Positions 18,540-21,170 of a stretch of DNA of 21,170 bases are shown here, piece after piece. Each line of letters starts with the position of its first letter. The first letter of the stretch is position 1. Under the pieces are notes generated by a model, which was given only the letters and a program-made list of their open reading frames with translations, had not been told where the DNA came from and did no database searches. Made by a program: the position numbers and the translations under genes. This stretch comes from Basidiobolus ranarum (Eukaryota > Basidiobolomycota > Basidiobolomycetes > Basidiobolales): the NCBI GenBank assembly GCA_040143965.1, contig JASJQH010000212.1, positions 1-21,170 of the forward strand, given 5' to 3'.

Positions 18540-19950
18540 TGACGGTGCTTTGCAGTGTTTGTGTGGCTTTTTGCTTGCATTTAAGTTTGGAGCTAATTTC
18601 AACACTTCAAAAAGTACCAGTTGAGGTTGGAGAGCCATGAGTGTTATTTGCTGGTGTTTTGGCTTGTTGAGAGGTGCCAGGTGTTGGATAAATTCCCAAA
18701 TTAAGCACTCCTCCAACTGGTGTACCTGGTTCATCTTCATATTAAGCATTTTTGCCAGTATAATGGACTCTGGAAATACAGATCATCATAATGGTGTGAA
18801 GAATTTGGCAAGTGGGATAGTAGAGTCTAAACTTGCAGCCTCCTTTGCTTTTCCCTTAGGTTTACTAACTTCCTGCTCCTAGAATACTTCTTTAGCTGCT
18901 TTTCTTTTCCAAGTCAATAATTGTGTACATTTTTGAGATGCTTCATGAATAGCCCTATACTAACCCAATTGCCATTTGCTTGCAAAAACCCAGGATAAGC
19001 CATATGAAATCAGTCAAGAATCTTCTGAGTAACTCCTGGTTTTTGGTTTTCCACAATTGGCTCAAATCAAGGTGATTTTGAGGAAGATTCCACACAGTTC
19101 CAAGATGTTAAACCACTCATCATCAGAGCAAGTATGTGACAGCTCTGACATTCAGAGTTTGTTGGCTTGCCAGTTTTCCTATAAGATTTCTACTTTCATC
19201 TGCCCATGCAATTTTTGGTTGTTGTGTAGGCTTGATGGTTCAACAAATATTCTGTTCTGCTAGATTATCATGGTGATGTTCATATGTATGGTGTGGGATT
19301 GATTGAAATCCTATATGAGAATGGATAGAGGGAGCAGCATGTTGCTGTAGCTCAAGTACAGCATTCTGAAGGTCTTGTATCATTGTTGAGTGCCTCTCTA
19401 CCTGTTGACTAGTTGCTTCAGAATGCAGCATAAATTGCAATATTGTGGCATTATTGTTTATTATGGCCTGTATAGCAACTTTGTAGTTTTTATGTGTGGT
19501 CATATACAAATCATTATGGAGTTATGCCTGCAATTCCCTTTTTGTAATAATTCTATCCAAATATTCTATGGAGGGTTGTTAAATAGTGGGCAAAGTAGCC
19601 ATTTTGAAAGTCAATGGTCCTGATGGTATTTCCATTGAACTTTGCTCAAGTATTGATTTACTACATAATTGGGGGATTACAATCTCTTCACTTGCACTAT
19701 TGCAGGAAAGGAACACATCTGGTAAATTGATCAATGCTTCATCATTACTTGAGTTTTTTTGGGCATGTTAATGCCTTCCAAAGTGGATAGTGGATCACTA
19801 GATTACTCATCAATCAAGCCCTCTGTTCTTGCTGGTTTTTTTCCTTTTGTGCCAGCAGGCTTTTGATTAGAAGCAAATTTTGATTTAGATTTGAATGCTG
19901 TTTGAATGGCATCAGAATTTTCAGATGGTAAACTGGGGATTATGACTTTG
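18540..19950 (-). pseudogene. Broken accessory gene of the CACTA-type element
   Basis: On the minus strand a chain of coding-like segments runs away from the transposase: IPSLPSENSDAIQTAFKSKS near 19940, INLPDVFLSC near 19720, a helical segment with EATSQQVERHSTMIQDLQNA (about 19430-19350), AWADESRNLIGKLASQQ near 19200, a Lys-rich segment with LLTWKRKAAKEVF near 18910, and a Pro/Gln-rich end at 18513-18749. Several in-frame TAA and TGA codons and at least two frame changes interrupt it, so it is not a working gene unless heavily spliced. I recognise no family. Its position fits the variable second gene found in many CACTA elements. Confidence 0.5.
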
Positions 19951-20152
19951 ATATGGTAAACTTGGTACAATGAAATTGTTTGGAAACAGTTTATTATAGA
20001 CCAAAATTGCCATCCATTACTGGAAATATCTTGTAAATCCCCTGATGACTCATCTGTGACACCACCTCCAAATCAGCTGAAGCTATTGATGGGCTATACC
20101 TAAAATACCACCATTACATTGGAGGTGTTCTTTTTTCTATAGTATCATTCTC

Positions 20153-21170
20153 ATGTTGCAACACAAACATGTAAAGAAGCCCTACTATAATTGTCACAAA
20201 TTCTTGTGCTATGAAAGCTGTAAGCTTCTTAGAAAAAATAATCTCAAGCATGGTCACTGCATAAAGCCACTAGCCACACAAAGCCTGGTGAATATCAACA
20301 GTAATAAGTGGACAAAATTGACTTTAGTGTTGCCCACCAAATCCACTGGCTGTGCTTTGCCTCAAATATTTGGTAACACTGCCAAGAGTCAAGGTATCAT
20401 GGAGTTACCACAGTTATATAACCAGAATGATGTAGGTAGAAATGCAACTTTGGTCAAACCAGTAAGTCCAGACAGCTTTGAGGACATGCTGCTAGATGTT
20501 GACCTTAGTTATTTCAGTACTGATGGTAGTATATCAGAAGTTGAAGAAGAATACAATGATTTTATTACAGACTCTTTGTTATTGGCAAGCATTAGTCCAT
20601 ACATAACACTTCAAGTAAAGGAAGCAGCTTTGATTATTGAGGAGGAGAAAGTTCAATCCAATCATAGCAACCAGGTGTTTAATGATTTTGTTACACTTTT
20701 ACCACAGTTGATTGGCAAGTGTTGCTTGCCACAGATCTAATACAAGTGGAAAACACTTGTCAATAGTATGACTTATAATCCTTCAGTAATTAAACTATCT
20801 TTGTGTCCAAATGGTTGTTTGGCTTTCACCAGTGATCTGAACACCTGAAGTCATGTACTGTTTGCACACAATTGGCAATCACTAAACTAGGTAAATATTG
20901 TTTATATTTTGCTTACATACCATTGATTCCTCATCTTAAAGTTTTGATGAAATCACCCAAATATAGATTGTTGCTCCAATACCAAAGTACTCACCATAAA
21001 GCCAATGGTATTACTGATATACTTGATGGATATCACTACCAGAATCCAAAAAGTCAAGATTTCTTTGAGAACACATATGATCATGCATTTGCATTGGCTC
21101 TGGATGGTATCTCACTAAACAAATATACTGTTGGAAAGGCTTGCTGGCCAATAATTTTAATCAACTTAAA
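20153..21170 (+). pseudogene. tnp2-family (CACTA/Plavaka-like) transposase, broken and cut by the window edge
   Basis: An open frame from 20153 to a TAA at 20738-20740 covers an N-terminal region with scattered Cys/His and acidic stretches. The same frame continues after the stop with LSLCPNGCLAF. Near 20834 the reading shifts by one frame, giving SEHLKSCTVC, then YIPLIPHLKVLM and, before the window edge, ILDGYHYQN, ALALDGISLNKY and CWPIILINL. These blocks are the zinc-binding pair and the catalytic-domain start of tnp2-type transposases (usual forms: C-x3-C ... C-x2-C, PLIPRL, D-G-x3-Y, LSTDGF, WPIILIN). The conserved Asp of DGISL is present. With a stop and a frameshift within 100 bp, the copy is dead. 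It is divergent from the accessory pseudogene. Confidence 0.8.

Larger units (their letters stand above)
18534..21170. mobile_element. Decayed CACTA/tnp2-type DNA transposon, left end and transposase region; runs off the window
   Basis: The element is inferred from three things. A CACTACTGACGG terminus at 18534 is separated by TGA from the TAGTG end of the preceding element. A broken tnp2-type transposase lies on the plus strand (20153 to the edge). A broken divergent gene lies on the minus strand (about 19950 to 18540). After one CpG at 18542 there is none to the end of the window, so the composition changes within 10 bp of the proposed left end. The right end is outside the window, so terminal repeats and target duplication cannot be checked here. 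Confidence 0.65.

Noticed and set aside
18534-21170. RIP (repeat-induced point mutation) as the cause of transposon decay
   Set aside because: RIP of the Neurospora type mainly turns CpA into TpA, but CpA and TpG are abundant here and only CpG is missing. Methyl-CpG deamination fits better.
1-21170. CRISPR arrays, tRNA or rRNA genes, bacterial operons, ribosome-binding sites
   Set aside because: No regularly spaced repeats, no cloverleaf or rRNA-like segment was seen, and the spliceosomal introns make the region eukaryotic.

Overview
The window looks like nuclear DNA of an intron-rich filamentous or early-diverging fungus. Genes carry many short introns (mostly about 50-65 nt) with GT donors, AG acceptors and TGCTAAC/CTTAAC-like branch sites. 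The identifiable proteins fit a fungus: a fungal-type G-protein gamma subunit with a CaaX end, a MAM33/p32 protein, Rpn3 and a Reb1/TTF1-type Myb protein. The presence of a CIP2A-like protein, a family best known from animals, argues against the well-studied yeasts. The exact phylum cannot be fixed from this sequence.

Layout. 1-1207 is a decayed Ty1/copia retrotransposon patch: the end of pol, an LTR, a primer-binding-like site and the start of gag. 1336-3635 (+) encodes a Reb1/TTF1-like Myb factor. 3829-4520 (-) encodes a small protein ending in half a LIM zinc finger, followed by a small orphan ORF (4893-5108, +). 5327-5977 (-) encodes the exosome cofactor MPP6, arranged head to head with a 22-exon CIP2A-like gene (6410-10628, +). 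That gene converges on the 13-exon proteasome gene RPN3 (10862-13148, -). 13697-14026 (-) encodes a G gamma subunit, divergent from a MAM33-like gene (14668-15665, +). 16627-17685 (+) encodes a secreted tectonin-type beta-propeller with a basic serine-rich tail. From about 17935 to the right edge the sequence is transposon DNA: a roughly 600-bp CACTA-like non-autonomous element, directly followed by a larger decayed CACTA-type element. The larger element has a broken tnp2-family transposase (+) and a broken divergent accessory gene (-).

The gene block is mostly housekeeping: rDNA or chromatin transcription, nuclear RNA decay, mitosis/PP2A-type scaffold, proteasome, G-protein signalling and mitochondrial matrix. 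I see no operon-like logic beyond two divergent promoters and one convergent gene pair.

Two observations stand out. First, a well-supported CIP2A homologue sits in what looks like a fungal genome. Second, both transposon flanks are completely without CpG dinucleotides (14-1207 and 18544-21170), while the genes between them have normal CpG. On the right the loss starts within 10 bp of a recognisable element end. This is a footprint of methylation and deamination targeted to transposons.
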